Assembly (NCBI GenBank): GCA_934699135.1
Contig: CAKUVM010000042.1
Coordinates: 1-13,657, forward strand
Length of the DNA: 13,657 nt
Direction: 5' to 3'
Source of the DNA: an uncultured Bacteroidales bacterium
Lineage (GTDB): Bacteria > Bacteroidota > Bacteroidia > Bacteroidales > Marinilabiliaceae
This document shows positions 1 to 6,904 of the stretch, one piece after another (the first letter of the stretch is position 1; each line of letters starts with the position of its first letter). The translations under genes were made by a program, and so were the position numbers. The notes beneath the pieces were generated by a model. It ran no database searches. It was not told the DNA's origin and saw only the letters and a program-made list of their open reading frames with translations.

Positions 1-353
1 ACATAGCCCTCCAAAGACACGGGATTGGCGAAACGCGCGGCCATATATCCGCTCGAATTGAACGTTTTGGCCATATGGCTGCATATTGACTGCGCCAACA
101 TCTCGGCTCGTCCCCTCACGGCAAGAGACATGGACTCCGGCGGGACTGAAGAGTCCGTTACCACGGGCGCGGCCACGCCGTCAAAAATGAGTATGGTGTC
201 CGTCCATGCGGGCAGTGTGTATCCCGCTGGGCGCAACACGTCAAACACCACAGACTTATAGCTCACCGAGGCGCATCCTGCCAAGCCGATGGCGCAAAGC
301 GGCACCGCAAACATTCTGACGGCGGCCGCAAAGCATTTGCTAAGCCTAACCAT
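1..353 (-). CDS. Putative outer-membrane lipoprotein, 3' part missing (possibly DUF6340-like)
   Basis: The reading frame opens with an ATG at 353 and runs off the left edge; 117 residues are visible with no stop. The N-terminus has a short basic region (R3, K6), a hydrophobic stretch and a clear lipobox Leu-Ala-Gly-Cys with the acylated cysteine at residue 27, so this should be a lipoprotein exported by Sec and processed by signal peptidase II. The mature part begins with Ala-Ser-Val-Ser-Tyr and carries a segment like VLRPAGYTLP, followed by a beta-strand-like hydrophobic run. From memory this resembles the DUF6340 lipoprotein family of Bacteroidota; that match is unverified. The start lies 12 bp downstream of the tgt stop on the same strand, so it is probably co-transcribed with tgt. 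A second Met at residue 14 is a possible start but would lose the basic n-region. Function is unknown. Confidence 0.8.
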   Translation of the reverse strand, partial: MVRLSKCFAAAVRMFAVPLCAIGLAGCASVSYKSVVFDVLRPAGYTLPAWTDTILIFDGVAAPVVTDSSVPPESMSLAVRGRAEMLAQSICSHMAKTFNSSGYMAARFANPVSLEGY

Positions 354-365
354 AGGGAAATGATA

Positions 366-1496
366 TTAAAGCCTTACAACAAGTTTCTTCACCATGGCCT
401 CCTTCCACTCGCGGAAGTCGCCCGCGAAGATATGCTGACGGGCTTGACCTACGAGATTGAGATAGAAAGCTATGTTATGCTCAGAAGCAATGAGCGCGCC
501 CAGCATCTCGCCAGCCACAAAGAGGTGGCGGACGTAGGCGCGTGAGTATGCGCTATCGACGAACGAAGTGCCGTTGGGGTCGAGAGGCGAGAAATCTGTC
601 TTCCACTTCTCATTTCGGAGATTGATGACACCCTCACTAGTGAATATCATGCCATTGCGCCCGTTTCGCGTGGGCATGACACAGTCGAACATATCAACGC
701 CGAGGGCGATATTCTCCAATATGTTGACGGGAGTCCCGACCCCCATAAGATATCGCGGCCTATCGGCCGGCAATATGCCGTTGACCAGCTCGACCATCTC
801 ATACATGGTCTCTGTCGGCTCACCCACTGCGAGACCGCCTATGGCGTTGCCCTCGCGGCCAAGCTCGGCCACCTCGTTTGCGGCCCTGATGCGCAACTCG
901 CGGTGCGCGGCACCCTGCACAATGGGGAAAAAGGTCTGGCTGTGGCCATATAGGGGCTCCGTCTCGTCAAAATGCCTGACGCCACGGCGCAGCCACTGCA
1001 TGGTCATATCCAACGACTTCTTGGCATAGGCGTAGTCAGACTCGCCGGGAGGGCACTCGTCTAGCGCCATCATGATGTCGGAGCCGATGATTCTCTGGGT
1101 GTCCACGACATTCTCTGGCGTGAAGAGGTGCTTAGAGCCATCGATATGGGAGCGGAAAGTGACGCCCTCTGGCGTAAACTTGCGGTTTTGACTGAGCGAG
1201 AAGACCTGAAAGCCGCCGCTGTCCGTGAGGATGGGACGCGTCCAGCCGTTGAACTTGTGGAGGCCGCCCGCCGCCCTCAGCACATCGCACCCGGGGCGGA
1301 GATAGAGGTGATAAGTGTTGCCCAGGATTATCTGCGCCTTGGCGTCGTCCGCCACATCGCGGAAGTGCAACCCCTTGACTGAGCCGACCGTGCCGACAGG
1401 CATGAAGATCGGGGTGAGAATCTCGCCGTGGTCGGTCGTAATCTTGCCGGCGCGGGCTTTCGTCTGCGCGTCGGTATGTTGTAGTTCAAATTTCAT
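366..1496 (-). CDS. tgt: tRNA-guanine(34) transglycosylase (Tgt), zinc-ligand cysteines absent
   Basis: A 376-residue protein, the usual length for bacterial Tgt. It exchanges guanine 34 of GUN-anticodon tRNAs (Asp, Asn, His, Tyr) for preQ1, the key step of queuosine synthesis in the cytosol. Visible signatures are TDSGGFQ (residues 91-97, proposed general acid/base D92), MALDECPP (143-150), GGLAVGE (220-226, with the valine typical of preQ1-using bacterial enzymes) and GVDMFDCVMPTRNGR (266-280, with the nucleophilic Asp). The C-terminal CxCxxC zinc ligands of the Zymomonas/E. coli enzymes are replaced here: after DFSPLDP come NGTSFVDSAYSRAY, and only the His of RHLF (H324) remains. The start at 1496 (MKFELQ) is preferred to an upstream in-frame ATG at 1565, which overlaps the preceding gene and adds a low-complexity PPKKKNK leader. 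It lies 49 bp downstream of the RelA/SpoT gene, probably in one operon. Confidence 0.97.
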   Translation of the reverse strand: MKFELQHTDAQTKARAGKITTDHGEILTPIFMPVGTVGSVKGLHFRDVADDAKAQIILGNTYHLYLRPGCDVLRAAGGLHKFNGWTRPILTDSGGFQVFSLSQNRKFTPEGVTFRSHIDGSKHLFTPENVVDTQRIIGSDIMMALDECPPGESDYAYAKKSLDMTMQWLRRGVRHFDETEPLYGHSQTFFPIVQGAAHRELRIRAANEVAELGREGNAIGGLAVGEPTETMYEMVELVNGILPADRPRYLMGVGTPVNILENIALGVDMFDCVMPTRNGRNGMIFTSEGVINLRNEKWKTDFSPLDPNGTSFVDSAYSRAYVRHLFVAGEMLGALIASEHNIAFYLNLVGQARQHIFAGDFREWKEAMVKKLVVRL

Positions 1497-1509
1497 TGTT
1501 GACTTGTTC

Positions 1510-1525
1510 TTTTTTTTTGGGGGGG
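1510..1525. repeat. Homopolymer tract T9G7 (C7A9 in the tgt reading direction)
   Basis: Nine T followed by seven G on the plus strand, lying between the RelA/SpoT stop (1546) and the tgt start (1496). In the sense of transcription it reads C7A9, with the A run about 13-22 nt before the ATG. The A run may help translation initiation, as A-rich leaders often do in Bacteroidota. Two adjoining homopolymers are also a slippage hotspot and a common place for sequencing error. Confidence 0.85.
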
Positions 1526-1545
1526 CGTGTAGGAATGAGGCTTGG

Positions 1546-3792
1546 CTACTGCTCCTCGGCGACATCGTCCGCCGCCTCTTTGCGCGTCACCTGGTTGACT
1601 CCCTTAATCTGACGGATGGAGTTGATAAGCTGCTGCAAGTCTCCCGCGCTGTAGGTGTAGAGAAATATGGTGCCGACGAAGATGCCGTCATGCTCCTCAA
1701 AATTGACCGACCTCATCTTGACGTGAAGCTCCTGCGATATGATGCCAGTGATGTCGGAGACGATGCCCATGCGGTCGAAGCCGTTGATCACGATCTCCAC
1801 GAGATAAGACAGCACCTTGTGGCTCTCCCATTGCGCCGAGACGATCCTATTGCCGCGGCTGCTCATAAGTTTTATGGCGTTTGGGCAGGCTCTGGAGTGG
1901 AGCACCATGGAGCCGTCTTCAGCCACGTAGGCCACCACGTCGTCTCCGGGTATGGGCTTGCAGCACGGCGCAATGGTGTAGCGCAACTGCCCCTCGTCCT
2001 CGTCTGATATGACCACGTTTTTGCCCTTTGGGAGCTTGGCGTCGTCCGCCTTATCGTCATCGACCTTGCCGCCAATGCCAAAGTTGAGGTGCCATATTTT
2101 AATCCACTTGTTCGACATTTTTTGCCGAAGCGCCTTTTCCAATCCCGATATGTCGGTTGTGCCGGAGCCTACGCTGTAATACATATCGTCTTTTGAGTCG
2201 AAATGATAGTGGCTCAACATCTTGTGCAGGATGCGGGCGTTGATCGACAATTTTACTTTTGCCAACTCGTCGGCCACCATCTGTTCACCTTTCTCAATGG
2301 CTTTTCGTCGCTCCTCTTTAAAAGCCTCGCGGATGCATGTCCGCGCCTTGGCCGTGGTGCAGAAGTTGATCCACTCGTATTTAGGTTTTTGGTTCTCGCT
2401 TGTGATAATTTCGACCTGGTCTCCGCTCTTGAGGACATAGCTCAATGGCTCCAACTTGTAGTTGACCTTGGCCCCAATGCAGTGGAAACCAATTTTTGAG
2501 TGTATCTCGAAAGCGAAATCGAGCGCGGTAGACCCCACGGGCATAACTCTCATGTCTCCCTGCGGGGTGAAGATCATCAGCTCTTGCGAAAAAAGGTTGA
2601 GCTTGAAAGCGTCAAGAAACTCCATAGAGTTTTGCGAGGCCGTGTCCAGCATCTTCTTGATGCCCTCGAGCCACGCGTCAATCTCCGTGTCTCCTTTTCC
2701 CCCTTTATATTTCCAGTGGGCCGCCAAGCCGCGCTCCGCGATCTCGTCCATCCTCTTAGAGCGGATCTGAATCTCCACCCAACGCCCCTCCGGGCTCATC
2801 ACCGTGGTGTGCAAAGCCTCGTAGCCGTTGCTCTTTGGCGTGCTGACCCAGTCGCGCAGGCGGTCGGGATTGGGGCGGAAGAGGTCTGTGCCCATGCTAT
2901 ATATGTCCCAGCACTGCGTCTTCTCCGGCAGGTCGGGCTTAGGCTCGAAGACGATGCGCATGGCAATGATGTCATATATCTCCTCAAACTGCACTCCTTT
3001 CTTCTGCATCTTGCGCCAGATGGAGTAGATTGACTTGGTGCGCGCCTTCATCTCATAGGTATACCCGTTGGCGTCCAAAGATTTACGTATGGGAGCCTGG
3101 ACGCTGTCTATGACACACTGAAAGTCTCGCTTGAAGGTCTGGAGGCGGTCAAAGATCTCCTGATATACCTTAGGTTGTTCGTTTTTGAGACTAAGATCCT
3201 CTAGCTCCGTCTTGATGGCATAGAGGCCGAGACGATACGCCACGGGAGCGTAGACATACAGGGTCTCAGCCGAAATGCGATACCTCTTGTGGTCGGGCAT
3301 GGAGTTGAGCGTCCGCATGTTGTGCAACCGGTCGGCCAACTTAATGAGGATGACGCGCACGTCCTCAATCATGCTCATGAGGAGTTTGCGGAAATTCTCG
3401 GCTTGGAGTGACTCTTGCTGATCCATGACCACGTCCAGCTTGGTGAGGCCGTCCACAATTTGCGCCACCTTGGGATTAAAGACTTGCTCCAAGTCTTGAA
3501 GCGTAATCTCGGTGTCCTCGACCACATCATGGAGCAGAGCGGCCGTCACGCTCGTGGAGCCCAGGCCAATCTCCTCCGCCACAATGCGCGCCACGGCCAC
3601 TGGGTGGAAGATGTATAGCTCCCCGCTGCGCCGCCTCATGCCGCGATGGGCATCGTTGGCCAACTCGAAGGCCTTGCGGATCATCTGTACGCTCTCCTCA
3701 TTCTTGTGGCACAAAGGATTGCGCATAATGATGTCTTGCACCATTGACCGCGCCAGTTCCTCGTCTTGTTCCGTCGTATTCTCTTCGCTCAT
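1546..3792 (-). CDS. rel: RelA/SpoT-family (p)ppGpp synthetase/hydrolase (long RSH)
   Basis: A 748-residue, full-length long RSH protein controlling the stringent response in the cytosol. The order is an HD hydrolase domain (about 45-160) with H63, the HDVVED motif at 89-93 and LADRLHNMR at 152-160; a synthetase domain (about 245-365) with RTKSIYSIWRKM, DIIAMRIVF, GYEALHTTV and VEIQIRSKRMDEIAERGLAAHW; a TGS domain (about 405-465); a helical linker; a conserved-cysteine region with PCCKPIPGDD (609-618), H632 and C636; and a C-terminal ACT/RRM domain (about 660-740). Both catalytic cores look intact, so it should make and degrade (p)ppGpp, with the regulatory half sensing ribosome and tRNA state. 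The acidic N-terminus MSEENTTEQDEE is a plausible start; no other ATG fits better before the HD domain. It lies 37 bp after the T9SS-sorted protein gene and 49 bp before tgt on the same strand. Confidence 0.97.
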   Translation of the reverse strand: MSEENTTEQDEELARSMVQDIIMRNPLCHKNEESVQMIRKAFELANDAHRGMRRRSGELYIFHPVAVARIVAEEIGLGSTSVTAALLHDVVEDTEITLQDLEQVFNPKVAQIVDGLTKLDVVMDQQESLQAENFRKLLMSMIEDVRVILIKLADRLHNMRTLNSMPDHKRYRISAETLYVYAPVAYRLGLYAIKTELEDLSLKNEQPKVYQEIFDRLQTFKRDFQCVIDSVQAPIRKSLDANGYTYEMKARTKSIYSIWRKMQKKGVQFEEIYDIIAMRIVFEPKPDLPEKTQCWDIYSMGTDLFRPNPDRLRDWVSTPKSNGYEALHTTVMSPEGRWVEIQIRSKRMDEIAERGLAAHWKYKGGKGDTEIDAWLEGIKKMLDTASQNSMEFLDAFKLNLFSQELMIFTPQGDMRVMPVGSTALDFAFEIHSKIGFHCIGAKVNYKLEPLSYVLKSGDQVEIITSENQKPKYEWINFCTTAKARTCIREAFKEERRKAIEKGEQMVADELAKVKLSINARILHKMLSHYHFDSKDDMYYSVGSGTTDISGLEKALRQKMSNKWIKIWHLNFGIGGKVDDDKADDAKLPKGKNVVISDEDEGQLRYTIAPCCKPIPGDDVVAYVAEDGSMVLHSRACPNAIKLMSSRGNRIVSAQWESHKVLSYLVEIVINGFDRMGIVSDITGIISQELHVKMRSVNFEEHDGIFVGTIFLYTYSAGDLQQLINSIRQIKGVNQVTRKEAADDVAEEQ

Positions 3793-3829
3793 AAAATGCT
3801 TGTTGTGAAGGCCTGATTCCCCACTTTTC

Positions 3830-5005
3830 TCATCGTATCAACGTTACGGAGCCTTTGCGACGGAACGTCACGCCACGCTCATATCCGGTCGCCTCGGCCA
3901 CGAAATAATACGTACCGGCCGCCGCGTCGCGGCCATTCTCACGGCCATCCCACCCCTCAGCGGGGTCTGACGAAGAGAAGACTCGCCTCCCCCACTTGCT
4001 GTATATCGTAAGCTCGTAACTTTTTAGAGACCGGAACGCCGGCAAGAAGACGTCGTTGACCCCATCGCCATTGGGAGTGAAAGCGTTAGGGAACTCCAGC
4101 GCGGCCTCGCTCACCGTTATGGAGACGGAAGAGTCCGTGCTGGCGCAACCCGTGGCCTCGTTGGTGACAGTCAGCGCTACGCAGAACGTCCCGGGCCGTT
4201 GAAACTGATATACAGGATTCTCGTCATAGAGCCTGGCCAAGCCGCCCATGTCCCACTCCGACACCGTGAAAGCACCGCGCGAAGTGTTGGCGAAAACAAC
4301 CTCAGCCGGAGCCGACAGAGCCTCGCCGTCGGCCGTGGCCTCGTTGGGCGCACTCTCTTTTCGGCTTGAGAAACTGAAGCCGGCGCGCACGCCAGGCGCG
4401 ATGACGGTGTCTGACACAGAGACGCCGTTAAACGCCTGATTCACCGCCCGCAACGTGAGGACGCACTCGCCATAGAGGCCCTCCAGGGCCGCCACGCTGT
4501 CTCGCGTTGACAAGACGAGGCTGTCCGCCACCTCCCACTGGAACACGATGTCTTGCGCAAGCGAGTGGCCTCCAAAACGAACCGGCTCCGCCGTGGCCGA
4601 GGCGCGGGCATAGACAGCGTCACAGTCTGCCGAATCTACTGACATAGAGACGGCAAAAGGCTCTGGGCTAAGCCACCACAAGCGGGCGACGCCGACTTCG
4701 GAACGGACTTCGTAGAGCCCCTGGCGCGAGACGCTGAGGGTGTCGACCCGCCCGTCAGAGACCTTCAAGACCTCCGGCACCGTCTCTCCATCGGCAGAGA
4801 AGAGCCACGAGAACCCGGTCGGGGCGGAATCAGGCAGACTGAAAGACATGCTTGGCGCGCCTCCTTTCGAAAAGAGGCACACGCTCTCGCCATCGACCTC
4901 CGCGCGCATGGCATAGCCGTCCGGCACAAGGTGTTGGGCGGAGACGACGAGCGAGACCATAGCCGCCGCCGAGGCCGAAAAGACACGGCGGAGGGCGGGC
5001 CGCAT
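3830..5005 (-). CDS. Secreted protein with PKD-like domain and T9SS type-B (CHU_C) sorting domain
   Basis: A 391-residue protein from the ATG at 5005. It opens with a Sec signal peptide (basic MRPALRR, then an Ala/Val-rich core, likely cut after VSA at residue 23). The middle has beta-rich, poorly conserved sequence; a PKD/Ig-like segment at about 207-298 includes SEWDMGG and the strand-like TFCVALTVTNEATGC. The C-terminal 85 residues are the gliding-motility-associated C-terminal domain: FPNAFTPNGDGVNDVF (305-320), a WGRRVF strand, GWDGRENG and AAGTYYFVAEA. This domain is the type-B sorting signal that sends proteins through the type IX secretion system to the surface or medium, so it implies the host has a T9SS. 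In-frame ATGs at 5044 and 5026 also exist, but 5044 lies at or upstream of the predicted transcription start and 5005 gives the best signal peptide. Ligand and function are unknown; an adhesin or surface role would be a guess. Confidence 0.9.
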   Translation of the reverse strand: MRPALRRVFSASAAAMVSLVVSAQHLVPDGYAMRAEVDGESVCLFSKGGAPSMSFSLPDSAPTGFSWLFSADGETVPEVLKVSDGRVDTLSVSRQGLYEVRSEVGVARLWWLSPEPFAVSMSVDSADCDAVYARASATAEPVRFGGHSLAQDIVFQWEVADSLVLSTRDSVAALEGLYGECVLTLRAVNQAFNGVSVSDTVIAPGVRAGFSFSSRKESAPNEATADGEALSAPAEVVFANTSRGAFTVSEWDMGGLARLYDENPVYQFQRPGTFCVALTVTNEATGCASTDSSVSITVSEAALEFPNAFTPNGDGVNDVFLPAFRSLKSYELTIYSKWGRRVFSSSDPAEGWDGRENGRDAAAGTYYFVAEATGYERGVTFRRKGSVTLIR

Positions 5006-5047
5006 ATAATTGGATGAGGGTAACATCTGGCTAATGTAAAACAATCG

Positions 5048-5078
5048 CTAAAATACATATAATAGCGAGAAAGTGCAA
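5048..5078 (-). promoter_or_regulatory. Candidate Bacteroidota sigma promoter for the minus-strand cluster
   Basis: Read on the minus strand, TTG (5078-5076) is followed after 20 bp by TATTTTAG (5055-5048). This compares with the Bacteroides consensus TTTG, 19-21 bp, TAnnTTTG, with one mismatch in the -7 element. Transcription would start near 5041, giving a leader of about 36 nt to the ATG at 5005 and arguing against the upstream ATG at 5044. The match is by eye. Confidence 0.5.
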
Positions 5079-5110
5079 CCTGCGCCGCCTACTTGGCCAC
5101 TCGCCATAGC

Positions 5111-5131
5111 GTCCGAAAACCATCTTCGGAC
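5111..5131. repeat. Perfect inverted repeat, 7-bp arms with 7-nt spacer
   Basis: GTCCGAA (5111-5117), spacer AACCATC, TTCGGAC (5125-5131). It lies about 33 bp upstream of the minus-strand -33 element and about 47 bp upstream of the possible plus-strand -7 element, a sensible place for a regulator-binding site. On the plus strand it is followed after 4 nt by TTTTTG, so a weak terminator blocking antisense transcription into nhaD is the alternative. Confidence 0.5.
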
Positions 5132-5177
5132 TCCGTTTTTGCCCCCAAAGGCGACCCTCCGTTTGTAAATTTTTGTT

Positions 5178-5185
5178 TATCTTCG
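5178..5185 (+). promoter_or_regulatory. Possible -7 element for nhaD
   Basis: TATCTTCG resembles TAnnTTTG with one mismatch. No TTTG or TTG lies 19-21 bp upstream, which weakens the call. If real, the nhaD leader would be roughly 135-140 nt and would include the 5261-5298 hairpin. A similar octamer, TAACTTCG, precedes the caspase-like gene. Confidence 0.3.
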
Positions 5186-5260
5186 CCACGAGAGTTTTGT
5201 CGGCAGGGGTACGGAGCGAAAGCTCATGCGCCCTGAGTTTGTGATCAGAAACCGAAAAAT

Positions 5261-5298
5261 GGCGGCGCACCCAGACCCTGTCAGTCTGAGAGGCCGCC
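5261..5298 (+). other. GC-rich hairpin in the nhaD leader
   Basis: The outer arms GGCGGC (5261-5266) and GCCGCC (5293-5298) enclose an inner stem CAGAC (5272-5276) / GTCTG (5284-5288) with loop CCTGTCA. It ends 30 nt before the nhaD start. No U-run follows on the plus strand. On the minus strand ATTTTT follows the outer arm, but no minus-strand gene would end there. It may be a regulatory RNA structure; it matches no riboswitch that I recognise. Confidence 0.45.
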
Positions 5299-5328
5299 CC
5301 AAACGCAAAAAATTAACAACAAAACGGA

Positions 5329-6753
5329 ATGACTACTGCAATAATCACAGTCTTCGTCATCGGCTACCTCTTCATTGCGTTAGAGAGCGTGACGAAGGTG
5401 AACAAGGCGGGCGTGGCCCTGCTGATGGGCATAGCCTGTTGGGTGCTGCTCCTCATGGGAGCGTCGGAATATGGGCCGGCCATAATAGACAAGGTGGTGC
5501 AGCTCGGCGGCATGTCCGCAGAAAAGGCGGCCGCTGCGAAATCTAACCTGGCCGGGTATATGAGTACCGACCTCTTCCACCACTACCTTGGCGAGGTGTG
5601 CGAGACCATACTGTTCTTGATGGGCGCCATGACAGTGGTCGAGACCGTGGACAGCCACGGCGGCTTCCGCTTCGTCAAGACCGCTCTCTATACCCCGAAC
5701 CCCAAAGCCCTGCTATGGAAAGTGGCCGTCATGACGTTCTTCCTCTCCGCCGTGCTGGACAACATGACAACCTCCATCGTGATGGTGATGGTGTTGAAAA
5801 ACCTGATAGCCGACCGGGAGACGCGCATGAAGTTCGCCGGCCTGATCATCATAGCGGCCAACGCCGGCGGCGCGTTCTCGCCGATTGGCGATGTGACCAC
5901 CATCATGCTGTGGATCAAGGGTTGCGTGTCTACCACGGGAATCATCACCGGCATTTTCATCCCATCGGTCATATGCATGGTTGTGCCGGCGCTCATCATC
6001 ATGTTCTCCCTTAAAGGCACCATATCCACCCCGGCCAACAGCGAAAACAGCGGGAGTGAGAGACCCCTGTTCCGCCCCGCCATGCGCAACGTCATCTTCG
6101 TCCTTGGCGTAGGCGGCCTCGTCTTCGTGCCGTTTTTCCATAACCTCACGGGCCTGCCTCCCTTCATGGGCGTGCTGCTGGTTCTCGGCGTGCTGTGGAT
6201 TGCCACGGAACTTATAATAGACGCCCACCACAAAGATCAGGAGGAGTATGAGAAAGCGAGAATATCGAGCATCATAGGCCGCATCGACATGTCCACCATA
6301 CTGTTCTTCCTCGGCATCCTCGTGGCCGTCGACGCCGTCGCGGCCACAGGCACGCTGGAGCATCTGGGTCAGTGGCTGAACCAAAACGTGGGGAACATCT
6401 ACATTGTGGACTCCGTCGTTGGCGTTTTCTCTTCTGTGGTGGACAACGTGCCTCTCGTGGCATCGGCCATGGGCATGTATCCCATCGCGGACGCCGCCGC
6501 CGTGGCGGCGGACCCGCTCATGGCGAACTATGTGCAAGACGGCCTCTTCTGGGAGCTGCTCGCCTATTGCGCCGGCACTGGCGGAAGCATCCTCATCATT
6601 GGCTCCGCCGCCGGCGTGGTGGTGATGGGCTTGGAGAAGATAAACTTCATCTGGTACTTGAAGAAATTCTCCCTATTGGCGCTCTCCGGCTATTTTGCCG
6701 GCGTGCTGTGGTATTGGTTTGAGAAGACCGTACTCGTCGGGATATTTGGCTAA
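5329..6753 (+). CDS. nhaD: NhaD-family Na+/H+ antiporter
   Basis: A 474-residue polytopic inner-membrane protein of the NhaD/ArsB (ion transporter) superfamily, expected to export Na+ (or Li+) in exchange for protons and support sodium and alkaline pH homeostasis. About a dozen hydrophobic segments are visible from residue 3 onward. Family motifs include HHYLGEVCETILFLMGAM (84-101), FLSAVLDNMTTSIVMVMVL (138-156) and AANAGGAFSPIGDVTTIMLW (176-195). The second half repeats this plan with FSSVVDNVPLVAS (368-380) and AYCAGTGGSILIIGSAAG (412-429), the internal duplication expected of the fold. The paired Asp-Asn motifs (DNM and DNV) and the SPIGD loop are the likely ion path. The hydrophilic cytosolic loop lies near 230-250. 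The ATG at 5329 sits directly before the first membrane segment and follows an A-rich leader. It appears to be transcribed alone, with a terminator 22 bp after its stop. Confidence 0.93.
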   Translation: MTTAIITVFVIGYLFIALESVTKVNKAGVALLMGIACWVLLLMGASEYGPAIIDKVVQLGGMSAEKAAAAKSNLAGYMSTDLFHHYLGEVCETILFLMGAMTVVETVDSHGGFRFVKTALYTPNPKALLWKVAVMTFFLSAVLDNMTTSIVMVMVLKNLIADRETRMKFAGLIIIAANAGGAFSPIGDVTTIMLWIKGCVSTTGIITGIFIPSVICMVVPALIIMFSLKGTISTPANSENSGSERPLFRPAMRNVIFVLGVGGLVFVPFFHNLTGLPPFMGVLLVLGVLWIATELIIDAHHKDQEEYEKARISSIIGRIDMSTILFFLGILVAVDAVAATGTLEHLGQWLNQNVGNIYIVDSVVGVFSSVVDNVPLVASAMGMYPIADAAAVAADPLMANYVQDGLFWELLAYCAGTGGSILIIGSAAGVVVMGLEKINFIWYLKKFSLLALSGYFAGVLWYWFEKTVLVGIFG

Positions 6754-6774
6754 CAATTAGGAAGAAAATATGTT

Positions 6775-6816
6775 GGCGGGTCGTCATACGAAAGTGCCGG
6801 CCCGCCTTTTTATTTT
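6775..6816 (+). terminator. Intrinsic terminator of nhaD
   Basis: GGCGGGTCG (6775-6783) pairs with CGGCCCGCC (6798-6806), nine pairs including one T-G. An additional inner 3-bp stem is possible. TTTTTATTTT (6807-6816) follows directly. It separates nhaD from the protease genes and shows that an in-frame ATG at 6770 is not the start of the next gene. Confidence 0.88.
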
Positions 6817-6870
6817 CACTCCCGCCACGCATTTAACACAAAAGGATTCCCGTCTCAGAGATTTTTTCAT

Positions 6871-6878
6871 TAACTTCG
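6871..6878 (+). promoter_or_regulatory. Possible -7 element for the caspase/C10 gene pair
   Basis: TAACTTCG resembles TAnnTTTG with one mismatch, 26 bp before the ATG at 6905 and downstream of the nhaD terminator, where a new promoter is needed. No clear -33 TTTG is seen at the proper distance. Confidence 0.35.
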
Positions 6879-6904
6879 CCCTCAAGAAAAATTCCCAAGT
6901 ATCC

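Larger units (their letters stand above)
5006..5328. other. Divergent intergenic region between the minus-strand cluster and nhaD
   Basis: 323 bp without a convincing gene. It holds a candidate minus-strand promoter (5048-5078), a perfect 7-7-7 dyad (5111-5131), two direct copies of CTCCGTTT (5131-5138 and 5158-5165) with an inverted ACGGAG near 5211, a possible plus-strand -7 element (5178-5185) and a GC-rich leader hairpin (5261-5298). A 79-codon minus-strand frame crosses it but shows no coding signature. Confidence 0.7.

Noticed and set aside
25..261. 78-codon plus-strand frame at the left edge
   Set aside because: It lies antisense to the lipoprotein frame, which has a proper lipobox and good operon spacing.
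366..1565. Longer Tgt with a 23-residue N-terminal extension starting at 1565
   Set aside because: The extension overlaps the end of the RSH gene, is encoded partly by the homopolymer tract (PPKKKNK) and is absent from the family; MKFELQ at 1496 matches the usual Tgt start.
1315..2007. 230-codon plus-strand frame across the RSH/tgt junction
   Set aside because: It is antisense to two strongly conserved genes, and its product crosses the homopolymer tract and shows no domain.
5031..5270. 79-codon minus-strand frame in the divergent intergenic region
   Set aside because: It overlaps the start of the T9SS-sorted protein gene, spans the predicted promoter and dyad, and has no family resemblance; the hydrophobic end alone is not enough.
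5713..6537. 274-codon open frame antisense to nhaD
   Set aside because: The product is rich in His, Arg and Asp with no domain, typical of the reverse frame of a GC-rich gene. The sense strand encodes an unmistakable antiporter.
6770..6904. Upstream 45-codon extension of the caspase-like gene
   Set aside because: It runs through the nhaD terminator and a candidate promoter, and would bury the clear signal peptide that starts at 6905.
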